64,000 nucleotides of DNA. It comes from Aphanomyces cochlioides (lineage: Eukaryota > Oomycota > Saprolegniomycetes > Saprolegniales > Verrucalvaceae). Under the pieces are notes generated by a model, which saw nothing but the letters and a program-made list of their open reading frames with translations, did not search any database and had not been told where the DNA came from. Location: positions 1,922,001-1,986,000 of the forward strand of contig JAHQRK010000001.1 in the NCBI GenBank assembly GCA_019828595.1. Reading direction: 5' to 3'. This document shows, piece by piece, positions 44,307 to 55,715 of this stretch. The translations under genes and the position numbers were made by a program. Each line of letters opens with the position of its first letter. Position 1 is the first letter of the stretch.

Positions 44307-47145
44307 ATGTACTTTTCGTCCGCGGCGGGCCTCTTCCTTGAGTTCGTCGTCTTCGCGCTCTATGTAGGTGGTCCTGTTGTCGGTCGTCGAGAAGAAATCT
44401 TCAAGCTCGACTGGGCGAATGCGCTGGACTTCCGCCAGAGCATCGCATGCGTCATTTGGCTTGCGGTTTTGCGCGCGCTCTTGTTTGTCTATGTGATTTG
44501 CGTCACCAAGAACTCGTTGTACAAGACGACGCGCTGCTTTGTCTTCTTGATTGTCTGCAGTGAAATGTGCGTCTTGACAGTGCTTGGATTGATCACGTAT
44601 ATCCATCAAAACGACGACGTGAGCTTTTTGCTGTATCGATCCGACGCATGGGTCCAAGGCTACTGGTGGAGTGTCATTGTGTCCTCCATGATCGCGACGA
44701 CATTCCAAGCGTTTTGTGTGATATGTCGCAACCGTGAACGTGAAATACCAGGCAATCACGAAGAAGAGCACATCCAAATGCTGCTTGAGGAGAAAAAGGG
44801 CATTTACGATGGCAACGACCCATTACTTTCGACCAAGAGGAAAAAGCTAAAGCGTTGGCGCGACAAGTGGGAAAAACTCGTTTCTGCTTTTCGCAACAAG
44901 ACCGATCCGACGTTCAATGCGGTGCTGCGCATATATGCCCACAAGGATGACGCAGCGTTGCGACTTGAGAATTTGTACGATGCCGACCCAAAAGAATTTG
45001 AATTCTACATCCCACAACTCTGCAGCTTTTTACTCCTTGGGGCTTTTCAGCAAAGTTCTGAATGCACGCTGAGCTTGATTCTTCTTCGTGTCTGCAAAGA
45101 GTACGTACTTGCTAGTGCTTGTCGTCATGAATGGATTTAGGTCGCACGTATTTGCTCAAAAGATGCGTTGGTACTTGGAATCGTATTGTGTCGGCAGTCC
45201 TGCCTACTCATCAGAAGAAAGCCGCATGCGGGTGCAGATGCTCATAGACGAAATCACTATCCGCGGCCAAGAACCTTCCAAGAAATTGCTGACGCATCAA
45301 GGTATCGGTGAAAAAGCTCCATCGGAAGATGTATGCCGTGTGGATGAAGAAGAACTATTGCTTAAAGACAAGGACACGCATTATCGAACCTTTGCATCGA
45401 TCAAGGAAATCGGCGCTGCCAATCCATTCACGTGGAATCACCGCTTTGTCGCTGACCTTGTCGATCTGTCATCTAATTTGCGACACATTCCTCGCGACCG
45501 TGACCAACGCAACACGCATCTTCGTCAAGTTCTCACAGATATCCAAACCACGTATCTACCAAGCCTCTCGCTGTTCTTGCCCGTTGGCAATCCCTTCCAT
45601 CGCATCAAGAAGATCCACATCAACGAATGCTTTACCTTTTCGACGCGGGAACGAGTGCCATATTTGTTGTGCTTGGAAGTCGTCGACTTTTTCACGTACG
45701 AAAAGAAACCCATGGATCGTTTTGCCCAACTCAAGAACCGCTTCCGTCTCTCGATTGCTGGGAAATCCGAGTCCAGCAAGCCATCAACTCCCGTAGTCCA
45801 GCCCAGTGACCTCGAAGCTGGTGGCCCTGCTCCCAAAGTGAACAACTCATCCGATCCTGACAACCTTGGCTTTTGGAGCGAACCAAAAGTCCAGGAGACA
45901 TCCATCTTAGACGGCTTCTTGGGCTCTTTGAAGCCCAAGGTCCTCACTCCACTCCCCCAGCGCCAATTGAGCTCCAAAGAAGAGCCACTGCAGCCACAAT
46001 CACCAATCCAAATTGGCGCCTCGAGCTTTGAGTACCCATACCCTCCCCATCTATCACCAAAGAATTTACGCCCACTGCCGATCCATATCACAGAAGACCC
46101 TTTACTTTCGCCAACGAACTCAGAAACGCTCTCGCCGCACTCGCCAACGGAAGGCCGCCTCCGCCGCGTGGACAGCACAGATGCCTTTTTGGCTTCGTCT
46201 CGGTTTGACGACGATCCGACCGACCACCCTGTTCCAGCTGGCGTCGCATCCTCCTCAGACCTGCCCTGCGTTGTATTTAAAGAGCGTTGGGTGGACAAGG
46301 AAGCTCGCCTCCGTGCCACGAGTACGTGGGGCCATCTTCCATCTTGGCGACTCCTACCAGTGATTGTCAAGAGCAACGACGATCTTCGCCAAGAGCAGTT
46401 TGCATCGCAGTTAATTCGCCAATTTGCAAATGTCTTTGAAGACGCAAAGCTTCCAGTCTTTATTCGTCCGTACGATGTCTTGGCGACGTCTCCTACTGCA
46501 GGTCTGGTTGAAGCAATCGCTGATACGATCTCTCTTGACTCGCTGAAGAAGAACGACCCAGACTTTGTCTCGCTCCAAGAATTCTACACGCGGCGATTTG
46601 GAGACCCGTCGACGTCGTCAGGACAAGCTGCTCGAAAGGCATTTGTTGAGTCCATGGCTGCATACTCCATCGTGTGCTACCTCCTTCAAATCAAGGACCG
46701 TCACAACGGCAACATTCTCCTTGATGCTGACGGCCACTTGATCCATATTGACTTTGGCTTCATGTTGAGCAACTCGCCGGGCAATGCTGCGTTTGAATCG
46801 GCGCCGTTCAAGCTTACTGCTGACTTTGTCGAGGTCATGGGTGGTCCCCGTTCTGCCGCTTTCCGTCGCTTCCGGTCGCTTTGTGTTCGTTCCTTCTTGG
46901 TCGCGCGGAAGTACCGATACCGCATCACTCTCCTCGTCGAGATGATGGTGGCTGGTAACGAAGACTTGCCTTGTTTCCAAGGCGATCCTCGTGGCACGGT
47001 CGATCGTTTGGCCGAGCGATTCCGTCCCGACCTCTCCGTCCCTGAATGCGAAGACTTTGTCCATCAACTGATCGACGCATCACTCGACAACTGGCGGACG
47101 CGGTGGTACGACAAGTACCAGCGTTGGTTTGTTGGCGTCTTTTAG
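44307..47145 (+). CDS. PI4K type III beta-like kinase with multi-pass N-terminus
   Basis: Phosphatidylinositol 4-kinase making PI4P. Two exons (44307-45100, 45141-47145) give 932 residues. The N-terminal 145 residues hold at least three or four hydrophobic helices (LFLEFVVFALYVGGPVVG, SIACVIWLAVLRALLFVYVI, CFVFLIVCSEMCVLTVLGL, WWSVIVSSMIATTFQAFCVI), not part of PI4KB in animals or Pik1 in yeast. A helical lipid-kinase-unique region follows (LENLYDADPKEFEFYIPQLC), then a long Pro/Ser-rich linker, and the catalytic domain: VKSNDDLRQEQFASQLIR, catalytic loop KDRHNGNILLD and activation loop HIDFGFML, with PFKLTADFVEVMGG. So the kinase should be membrane-embedded. The first exon could begin earlier if an upstream exon exists. 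Confidence 0.9.
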
Positions 47146-47275
47146 AGCTAGGCATCATGGCAAACCAAATGTAGATTGTATACTGTTGTTCGTCTGTCGT
47201 CAATTCGTTTTGAGTAACTGGCATAGAACTGGCAGGTGAAACCGCAAAGTCAATCCACGACATTGCGTCGATGCC

Positions 47276-50200
47276 ATGACTGGCAAGAAGAGCGACAAGA
47301 AGGACAAGAAAGAGAAAAGTCTGACCAAATTGGACAAGAAGCGCCTGTTAAAGCGCGGTCGGCTCGAATGGGGCCTTCATATGACCAAGAAGAAGCAGCA
47401 CTTCGCGGCCACGATGATCCAACGCAAGTTTCGAGCGTATCGGATGAACATGGAGCACCGTGAAGCGCGAGCTCGTGTCCGCAGCTCCATGCAGCGCATC
47501 AAGCAGCACCACGTTTTCTTTGACAGAGAGTACTGGGAGCGAGTGAACCTTCGGGATCTCAAGCGTGCTGAGCTCGAAGATTTGGCTTTCCGCCTTGAGC
47601 TTCCCATCTTTCAGAGGAAGAAGGAAGTCCTGATCCAAACCATCCAGCGGTGGATTGACCTCCGTCTGCACGTCCAAGACGTCGCCATTGAAGCTGCCAT
47701 GCGTGCGACGGAAAAGAAGCTTCAAGGCATGAAACATACGAAGACACGACTTGCCTAATGTCTGCTTGTAGCTCAAGGATGTGTTTACGTCTTACCAGCA
47801 CTCCCACAAGCAGAGCCGTGGATCATTCGACCTCTCAATGGACGCAACATTTCCACTGTTGCCGCTGTAAGTTCGGTCTTTAGCTGCATCATCCTAATGC
47901 TTCCTAGGGCTATGAATCCGAGGCTTTGTATGCCATCGACAGCGTGAAAGGCATAGCTTGGCTGTGCAAGACGTCGGGCTTGGCATCTCAAGTCGGTTTC
48001 TGTAGCACGTTGACTAACCAAGACGTGTTCGATTTGCCATACCAAACGACATGGCTCGCCAACCCAATGCCCATGCAGACACTACGAGTGGGTCACATTG
48101 AAGCCATCCATGTCGCGCATTCACATGCCCTGGCACGAGCGAAAGCTGGCGAAGTTTATAGCTGGGGAAGCAATCCCCACGGCCAACTAGGCATTGAGAA
48201 AGCAGAGCAGCATCACCAAATGCCAATAGTTGTCGAAACTATTGAGAGCTACGTGACGCAATCCATCGGCGTTGGCGCCCAGCATTCTGCTGCAGTGTGT
48301 GATCAAGTGAAAGGCCGCAATGGAGTCTTGTTTGCATGGGGAAGCAATTCCCACTACCAGTTGGGTCTCGACAGAGGTAGATTGGCTGCTCTGAGCTTGT
48401 GATAATTGTGTTCGCAGGGACGTTCAAGCCGACAGAAGTCACTGTTCTGAGTGGCATCGTCGTGCGAAAAGTGGGTTGCGGGACGCTGCATACCGTCGTG
48501 GTAACTGACCAAGGTGATGTGTTCTCGTGGGGTTGCAACGATGGAGGTACCGATCCACTAGAAGAACTCCCTTGACAGAAGCACGGCAGGACGACTGGCG
48601 CATGGAATAAACTGCGAAGACGACAATATCATTCGACAGCCTCGCAAGGTGCAAGGCTTTCCAAAACCGTTCGACAAGGCGATTGAGATTGCTTGTGGTC
48701 CTTGGCACACTGCAGCTCTCATGGTTGAGCGGCTCAGTCAGCAAGCAGGAGTCGTAGGACAACATCAAACCACCGACGACGACTTACATTTGCCTCTAGA
48801 TATGTACCTGGGGGAACGGCGTCTGTGGTCAAGTGCGTGCATTGAAGCGATTGACCTCCTGACGCCTTTGCAGCTAGGTCAAGGCGGCGCGTTGCATGCA
48901 ACCCAGCCGCAGATGGTGACTCTGCCGCCCATAAAGAATCCCAACGACCCACGTGAGTTGGTGAAAGCCATGGCATGTGGCCTCCACCACGTTGCAGCCT
49001 TGACCGAGAACGGCAACTTGTACACTTGGGGAAGCAAGAAAGAGTTCAGTCCGCTGCCGCACAAGTTGCCATCAACCAAAGTTGCGCGAGGTCGAATCGT
49101 TTCAAGTACAAGCCATGCTCTGAATATGATGGACTAAAGTTTGTCTAGTCGCTTGTGGCAGCACTTTCACTGCGTTTTGCATTGCAGCAGTGGACGAGCA
49201 ACTTTATGAGTCACAGCATCGACATTTACTCTGGCATACAAGATCCAACGTCATCCCAAACCTCGACTTTTCATGCATTCCGCCGCTCCCTCTCACGTCT
49301 TCGAGCCATTGTATACCGCGGTAACAAGCGCTTCTTCAGCTGTGTTTACGCTGTGAACAGGCTACAGCCTGAAATAGACCGATGCATGGAAGAGCTAGAA
49401 GAACAGGAGGCTCGACAAGCATTGGAGTCTATCGATCTCAACGAAATGCTCTATCCAAGGTGAGAAAGTCTCAAGTCGAGGAGCTCGACTGTCTTTCTAG
49501 ATGTCGACTGTGCTGGCGATGTCCTGGCTTTAAACCTGACATGAATAAGCTTGCAATGTGCCGCATTTGTCGCCATCGGCGGGAGCACCACGGCAAACGC
49601 CATGGACCGATGAGCGAGTATGAAGCGGTGCGAAAACTGCAAAGCAAATATCGCCAGCGCCAAGGAGTGAAATACCTCCATCAATTGTTTCTCGAGCGTG
49701 TCCAGCGAGTCTTTTCGATCCGCCACGACATGTTTTTCTACTACAACACTTGCAACCGCATGAAGAGCTGGACAAAGCCACGGCTGCTGCCGCCAAACTT
49801 GGATTGCCCCATCCGCGATCCCGACGATGAAATTGTTCGACCACCATATACCATGGACGACGCTGCCTCGGTTATCCAAGGCCTCTTTCGGGCAAGGAAG
49901 GCACGCAAGCTAGTCCACACGATCCAACGCTACCGCTATGAAACATGCGTCGATGCGAATGGCCGGACGTATTACCGAGACAGAAGAACGAACGCAGTCC
50001 GCTGGGATAACCCGTTCAAACATTCACCACAGCCACGGCGGCATCGGAAGCCAATGACTGAGGCTGAAGCCACAGCCACTCTTCAGCGTTGCGTGCGTGG
50101 TGGCATTGCACGAAAGCAGCTGAGGAAGATGCTCCAGAAGCGATTCAAAGCATTGGTCGACAGTGCCACCGGCGCGACATATTATTTCGACGCAAAGACG

Positions 50201-51646
50201 AAGGAAGTGTCATGGGTAAAGCCGAGGTAAGCCACATGCACACATTATTCCAACTGAGTTCATCTAGGTTCTTCGTTGATAAAGTCGAAGACAGCAAGCC
50301 AAAGCTACCGAAATACACGGACGAGTCGGCCGCGTCGGCCTTGCAACGTATTTATCGAGGCCGACGAGCAAGACGGCGGCTCATATCGCTGTTGCAAGCA
50401 AGGTATCAGCAGGCATGGGATCCCAAGACGCACAAGACTTACTTTATCAACACTGTCACGAAAGAAACCAAGTGGCAGAAACCAGCATTGCTGCAAAACG
50501 TCGACTTGGACAAAGTGCCAGTCCACCACAAGCGGCACAAGAAGAAAGCGTACTACATGAGTGACGTGGATGCTGCCATCCGACTCCAAGCTGTTCTTCG
50601 CTCCAAGATCAGAAGGCGGAGGGCTCAGAAACAAGTCGTTCGAGCGGTATGCCGTCCTCTATCGCCCTCTATGATTGCACCCACGACTTGTAGTACGAGC
50701 GTGTCTGGGATTCCGAGGCAAACGCTCATTTCTATCACAACAAAACTACCGAAGAAGTTAGGCCGCCGCTTTGGGGTGACGCGGTAAGCCAACTTGGAAG
50801 CGCCCTGTTAGTTGTCGTCTTTTATAGCTCTACGAGAAGTTAACTCGGGAAATGCCAGTGAAACAGCAAGCTCCAGATACAAAGACTGATGAGAAAACAA
50901 ATGAGCAAGGTAAACTCCCCTGGTTTCCACCCACTTGGTTCTCATGAAATGGACAGATTCAGAGACTCAACCGCAAGACAAAGGTAACGAAGACTTGGTC
51001 AGCTTCAGGGCTCAATGGCCTATATAGAGCCTGCAGCAGAGAACGATGCTCCAGAGGGTGCAGGAGCTACTGGAGCGAATACGCCCGAAAAATCCCAGAG
51101 AACTCGGCGTCGACAATACACAGTCACAGACCCTGACGAAGCAGCAAGGATAATACAAGCTGCTCTATCTCGAAACAAGTGCCAAACGCAATCGATCATG
51201 TCCCTCGTGGTGCGGTTTCAAAAGGTTTACGATCAAAACACGCATCGGTACGTCGTGGAACTGACCAGTTGCTTAGCTATGACGACAGGTACTTCTATTA
51301 TGACCAAGTGACGAAGGAGTCGACTTGGACAGCGCCTCTCTTGCTGAAGAAATTTCAAAAAGCGAACTCACCGACAAAATACAAGACGCCGGAGAGCGCC
51401 GCCGTGCGCATCCAAGGCATTTTTCGCCTTCGCAAAGCGCGGCAAGAAGCGCTGCAGTTGGCGCAAGCCAGCTACGAAAAAGTCTTCGATGAGGCGATCC
51501 AAGCCTATTACTATTTCAACACAAAAACTGGCGAGAGTCAGTGGACAAAACCCAAGTGCTTTCGCGATGCTGATGCCGTCCACGTCCTCAAACTCGACGC
51601 ACACGGTCAAGTTGTCGACACTTCCAACATCTCATCTCTTGGGTAA
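47276..51646 (+). CDS. Giant IQ / RCC1 / Cys-rich / IQ-WW repeat protein
   Basis: I join at least 14 exons into one gene of about 1200 residues. N-terminus: basic (MTGKKSDKKDKKEKS) with one IQ motif (ATMIQRKFRAYRMNMEHR). Next an RCC1-type propeller with repeats such as VYSWGSNPHGQLG, LFAWGSNSHYQLGLD, VFSWGCNDGG, CTWGNGVCGQLGQGG and LYTWGS. Then a Cys-rich zinc-like segment (CRLCWRCPG...CRICRHRREHHG). Last, seven units of about 65 residues, each an IQ-type helix followed by a WW-like strand set, e.g. LQRIYRGRRARRRLISLLQA then TYFINTVTKETKWQKP. IQ motifs bind calmodulin and WW domains bind proline-rich peptides; the RCC1 part suggests a scaffold or GTPase link. The join at 47703-47771 is either GT-AG (69 bases) or GC-AG (47727-47771). 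Confidence 0.85.
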
Positions 51647-51966
51647 CGCCGTGACGAGAACGTGCCACGTCATAGATGACCATCACTATAAAATTAAATA
51701 TTTCAGCCAATCAAAATATAATTTAATATTTATTTTAGCCAATCATAAATTAGTATCAGCGAGTGAAAGTCCCGCATGGAATGCTCAACATCAATCGAAT
51801 TTGCTGGATCAACATTCCAATATTGGCCTGGAGAGTGTTTTAAACACAATTGCATACATTTTGACTGGAAATTGTGTTAAACAAGATTGAATAGCACAAG
51901 TGTACTTTTCCCGCGAGATTCCTCCTCATTTAGAATTTCAGCCATCCAGAAGAAAGTCCAAGAAGA
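51647..51966. other. AT-rich gap before ZNF598
   Basis: 320 bases, strongly AT-rich. The phrase tttcagccaatcaaaata and a related ttttagccaatcataaat occur about 50 bases apart, giving two CCAAT-type words in the probable promoter of the ZNF598 gene. No coding sequence. Confidence 0.4.
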
Positions 51967-54345
51967 ATGGCGCGAGGTCGACGAGCTAGTTCTGCATCGA
52001 ATACCTGCTTGGTGTGTTGTTTGAGCATAGACAATAAAACTCGCTTCCAGACTGTGGGTCCTTGCAACCATGTGGGCTGCTGCAGCGTCTGTGCGCTCCG
52101 AATGCGTCAATTACTCAAGTCGAAGCATTGTATCATGTGCAAGACTGAAATGGAGCGAGTGATTTGTATCACGGACGGATCGCAGACGTTTGAGAGCTTC
52201 CAGGACTGGGGCGACAATATTGGTCCAACCCATGCTTATGATGAAGCGTCGGGCATGTACTTTGTCAAGGAAAACTACAAAGCAGTCCAAGCCATGCGCA
52301 ATCTCACATGTGGGGCTCGCAACTGTCCGGACAAATCGAGTTTCCCAAACATCAAAGCGCTGAAACAGCATCTCAACCAGAAGCATGGCCTTGCATTTTG
52401 TGATATCTGCTTAGATCACAAGCATGTTTTCCTTCAAGAGCAGGAGCTATACACGGCAGGAGGGCTCAAAAAGCACAAGACACAAGGAAACCCTGAAGAA
52501 GGCTTCAACGGGCATCCTCGATGTGATTTTTGCCAAAATCGATTCTATGGCAACAACGAACTGCATGAGCATTTACGGAAGAACCATTTCGAGTGCGAAA
52601 TTTGTCTACATGCTTATGGTATTGAAAATCGATACTACAAGGACTACCACGACATGGAGAACCACTTTCGATCGGAACATTTTCTGTGCGAAGAACCAGA
52701 ATGTCTTGCAGCCAAGTTCGTTGTGTTCAAGAATCACATTGAATTCCAAGCCCACATGACAAGAAACCACCCACATGTTCGTGTGAGCAGAAAAATTGAC
52801 GTGCACTTTTCTATTCGTCGGGCCGACAATGATGGACGTGACGCATACGCTTCTGAAGACTTCTCTATGCCAATGCAACCTTCGGACGCAAATGTTATCA
52901 CGGTCGCGGACTTCCCTGCTCTCGTGGGTACAAATGATACTCCTACGTATACACCTTGGGAAAACCAAAGCATTCGTATGCCCAAGAGAGAAGACTTTCC
53001 AGAGCTAGCTCCATCCTCTGCTGCGCCATCTACATCTGCTTACAGAAATGCGATTGCCCCGCAACCTACGTTTGCCATGCGAGCACATATGGCAGGAGGT
53101 GACCCGTGGGAATATCCTGAGATGCAACAAGCTGCTGAGGTGCTTGGAGCCAACAATCCTTTTCTCCGACTTGTGAAACCTAGCAAGAAGAAGAAGAACA
53201 AGAACGCATCACCATCACCGCCTCCTCCAGACGTCAGCGATAGTCCACCACCCCCAGTAGTCGTTGATGAAGAAGAGGATAAGCCAGCGCCGAGATCAGA
53301 ATCGGTAGTTGAAAGTATTCAAGCAGCTCTCGGCAGCGAAGCCAAATACATTCAATTCCGAGAAGTCTGCAAAAAATTTCGTCAGAAAGAAATCCCTGCA
53401 GTGTCGTTTTACAGTCTGGCTCGAGCGATGTTTCGTCCCAACGATTTGATTCAGCTTTTTCCCAAACTGATGAGTTTACTTCCAGATGAAGGACAAGTCA
53501 ATGAAGTTATGGCACTTCACAACAGCTCGAAGACAAAAATCTTGAAGGATACCAAGCCAAAAAAACGCCAACCCAAGTCGTCGTCCGAAAGTCCTGCTCC
53601 AACTGTGCCAACTCCTGCTCCAGTGCCAAGTCCAGCACCGACAGTCCCCGCTAAGCAAGCACCGACAAAGAGTCCGGTTTCTGCGCCAACTGCGGCAGCA
53701 GTCGTGGCTGCACCAAAGCGAGTACCATCTCCTGCTCTATCTGTAAATACTGCTGGAGAGCAATGGCCAGCTCCAGCTCCAGCACCACAGCCTGCTGCTG
53801 CTGCTGCCAAGCCCAAAACAAGACAAGCCCCTGCTCCTGCTGTATCAGGATGGAGCAATGCTCTCAAGGAAGCCGGTGCCATCCCCACTTACACCAAAAA
53901 GGGCAACATGAATGTTGTGTTGAACAATACAGACAAGGAAGCGTTCAACGCCCGAGCCAAGAATAAGCAAGCCCCAAACAATGTCGTCGGTTGGAGCTCC
54001 GCTGCTAGCTGGAGTGAGCCAGTCTCAGCCCCAATCGTGTCACATGGACTGACCCCTGAAACATCCAAAATCCAAGTCGTGTCGTCGGATACAGTTTTGG
54101 GTGGGTTTCAAGCCATGGCTCTCCAAGCTGCTGGCAAACCGCCCAGTCGCACTCGTGACGAGTTTCCCGACCTGCCGAAAGCAGGGCCTCCTGTTGGTAT
54201 GCAGCATGTAGTGGTAGAAAAGAAGAACAACCCACTCGCTGCATGGGGTAGCGATACAGCTTCGTCGGCACCTGTCGAAACAAAGCCAAAAAAGAACAAG
54301 AAGGGTAAAATGTCTCTGGCAGAGTTTGCCATGCGGACAGGTTAA
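51967..54345 (+). CDS. ZNF598: ZNF598/Hel2-type E3 ubiquitin ligase
   Basis: 792 residues, one exon. It senses collided ribosomes and ubiquitinates small-subunit proteins to start ribosome quality control. An N-terminal RING (CLVCCLSI, GPCNHVGCCSVCALRMRQLL, CIMCKTEM) is followed by the family's string of C2H2 zinc fingers: CGARNCPDKSSFPNIKALKQ, CDICLDHKHVFLQEQELYT with GGLKKHK, HPRCDFCQNRFYGNNELHEH, CEICLHAYG and MENHFRSEHFLCEEPECLAA. This linear order is diagnostic. The C-terminal half is disordered and Ala/Pro-rich (PAPTVPTPAPVPSPAP) with conserved short segments (FPALVG, EFPDLPKAG) also present in animal ZNF598. The ATG at 51967 starts MARGRRASSASNTCLVC. Confidence 0.97.
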   Translation: MARGRRASSASNTCLVCCLSIDNKTRFQTVGPCNHVGCCSVCALRMRQLLKSKHCIMCKTEMERVICITDGSQTFESFQDWGDNIGPTHAYDEASGMYFVKENYKAVQAMRNLTCGARNCPDKSSFPNIKALKQHLNQKHGLAFCDICLDHKHVFLQEQELYTAGGLKKHKTQGNPEEGFNGHPRCDFCQNRFYGNNELHEHLRKNHFECEICLHAYGIENRYYKDYHDMENHFRSEHFLCEEPECLAAKFVVFKNHIEFQAHMTRNHPHVRVSRKIDVHFSIRRADNDGRDAYASEDFSMPMQPSDANVITVADFPALVGTNDTPTYTPWENQSIRMPKREDFPELAPSSAAPSTSAYRNAIAPQPTFAMRAHMAGGDPWEYPEMQQAAEVLGANNPFLRLVKPSKKKKNKNASPSPPPPDVSDSPPPPVVVDEEEDKPAPRSESVVESIQAALGSEAKYIQFREVCKKFRQKEIPAVSFYSLARAMFRPNDLIQLFPKLMSLLPDEGQVNEVMALHNSSKTKILKDTKPKKRQPKSSSESPAPTVPTPAPVPSPAPTVPAKQAPTKSPVSAPTAAAVVAAPKRVPSPALSVNTAGEQWPAPAPAPQPAAAAAKPKTRQAPAPAVSGWSNALKEAGAIPTYTKKGNMNVVLNNTDKEAFNARAKNKQAPNNVVGWSSAASWSEPVSAPIVSHGLTPETSKIQVVSSDTVLGGFQAMALQAAGKPPSRTRDEFPDLPKAGPPVGMQHVVVEKKNNPLAAWGSDTASSAPVETKPKKNKKGKMSLAEFAMRTG

Positions 54346-54450
54346 GTTCAAACATATCAATTACTCGTAATGGTTATGACGTCTTGCCGACATTTGACGC
54401 GATGGTCGTCGAGGGATCTTGGTCCTTGCTGGTCTGTGCCATTGTCATAT

Positions 54451-55510
54451 TCACTTCCTCCATGAGCCGTACCGTTCGAAATAGAAAATAACTCCGAGAA
54501 GGAAAGCAAGCATGATGAGGAACTTGACACCCGTCTCGAACATAATGTAAGCCTAGAGAGGGGAAACTTAGTGCACTATAAAGGCATGATAGCTTCCAAC
54601 AACGCTCGGGGGATCGGGAACTTCTTGGGCTTCACATGAAATGGCATCGCAAATGTGCTCGAGCATGTCGCCTGATGAGCATTTCAGTGGTTGTCAACGT
54701 TTATTAAAGAGTACTGTAGAGCTGATTCGAGACAGGATCGCCACGCCGCAGAGTCGTTGCGTTGAAAGATGGCTCATCGTATGGAAAGCAAGTTTGAAAG
54801 AGATCCTAGAAGCAGTAAGTGATCAAGTTGGAGATGACAGGCTGACTTGGCATTTCATCTTGAGCCGTCTAGCTGACGAGTGCGTGCATTTAGCATGACG
54901 AGCGAGAGCGCGGTGGGATGGACAATTGAGGATATCGCAGTATTCGGCCATGCAGATGCCACCAGGGTGATCCTACGCATCGAGTTGGGAGCCCGCTATC
55001 GAGACACACTTGCCTCGGTGTGTTTGCGGTCAAAATGTGCATCCAAATAATGTTCATTGCGGAATTGCTTGTGGCAAAGACCGCATCGAAGACGTCCACT
55101 ATGCAAGCGTTCCTTTTTTTGTTCCTGATGGACCGTCAGTGAATTAACCCAAGGACAGCTCGGTCGTACATGTTCTAGAAAGTAAATGTGCTCTGCAACA
55201 AGTGGACATCCTTCTGGCAACTCGTAGGCGAGTCTTCGCGCCGGTCGAAATACTTTCTAGAGCATATTCATTCAGATAATGATCGATGGTAGAATGGTCT
55301 ACTTCGTGGAGAATCTGCATGGCTTCACGGCTCAATTGCCTCGAGCAGGTCCTGCGTCGTGGAGTAAAGAAATCGAACCAACTCAGGTGGACGTACGTGG
55401 AAGGCGACGAGGCCATGGCTGCGATACCACTGCAAAATACGACGAGCAGAGTAATCTAAACGCCTTCTTATCCACGCTGCGAGAGGCCACGGAGTACTTA
55501 CCATCTTCAT
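54451..55510 (-). CDS. Type I membrane protein with luminal C2H2 zinc finger
   Basis: I assemble eight exons, from ATG 55510 (MKM) spliced to a hydrophobic signal peptide (ITLLVVFCSGIAAMAS). The mature part includes CPLVAEHIYFLEHVRPSCPW, a C2H2 finger LRCGLCHKQFRNEHYLDAHF (with DRKH), then a Cys-rich stretch CMAEYCDILNCPSH, a second Cys/His segment (HAKCTHSS...CQ), CFPYDEP, and a C-terminal TM helix (FLIMLAFLLGVIFYFERYG). About 235 residues. One intron (54973-55013) is GC-AG with a perfect donor (GAG/gcaagt). A zinc finger with the usual nuclear spacing on the luminal side of a membrane is unexpected; the fold may here be structural. The family is not known to me by name. Confidence 0.75.
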
Positions 55511-55570
55511 TTCCCGCTTAACTACGGCGGCTGGCGATGCTGCTCGGTCGAAGTTATTATAATTGGCTGA

Positions 55571-55588
55571 CCTTATCCGGATGATTGG
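55571..55588. promoter_or_regulatory. TTATCCGGAT motif upstream of membrane C2H2 gene
   Basis: A single copy CCTTATCCGGATGATTGG about 61 bases upstream of the minus-strand ATG at 55510; it includes an adjacent ATTGG (CCAAT-type) word. Its position is like that of the other members of the motif family. Confidence 0.4.
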
Positions 55589-55715
55589 GCTACAGCAGTG
55601 AAACCGACAACCCGACGACGGTAGTTGACGAACATGCGATCGATCCAGGACAGACTTCATGACTGTCTTAGACCTGGTTAGCTTAAATAAGTGGAGACGG
55701 TTGTCTTGGAGTTGA

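Noticed and set aside
45525..46376. 283-codon minus-strand frame
   Set aside because: Antisense to the PI4K linker and catalytic exon, which has convincing motifs; low-complexity shadow.
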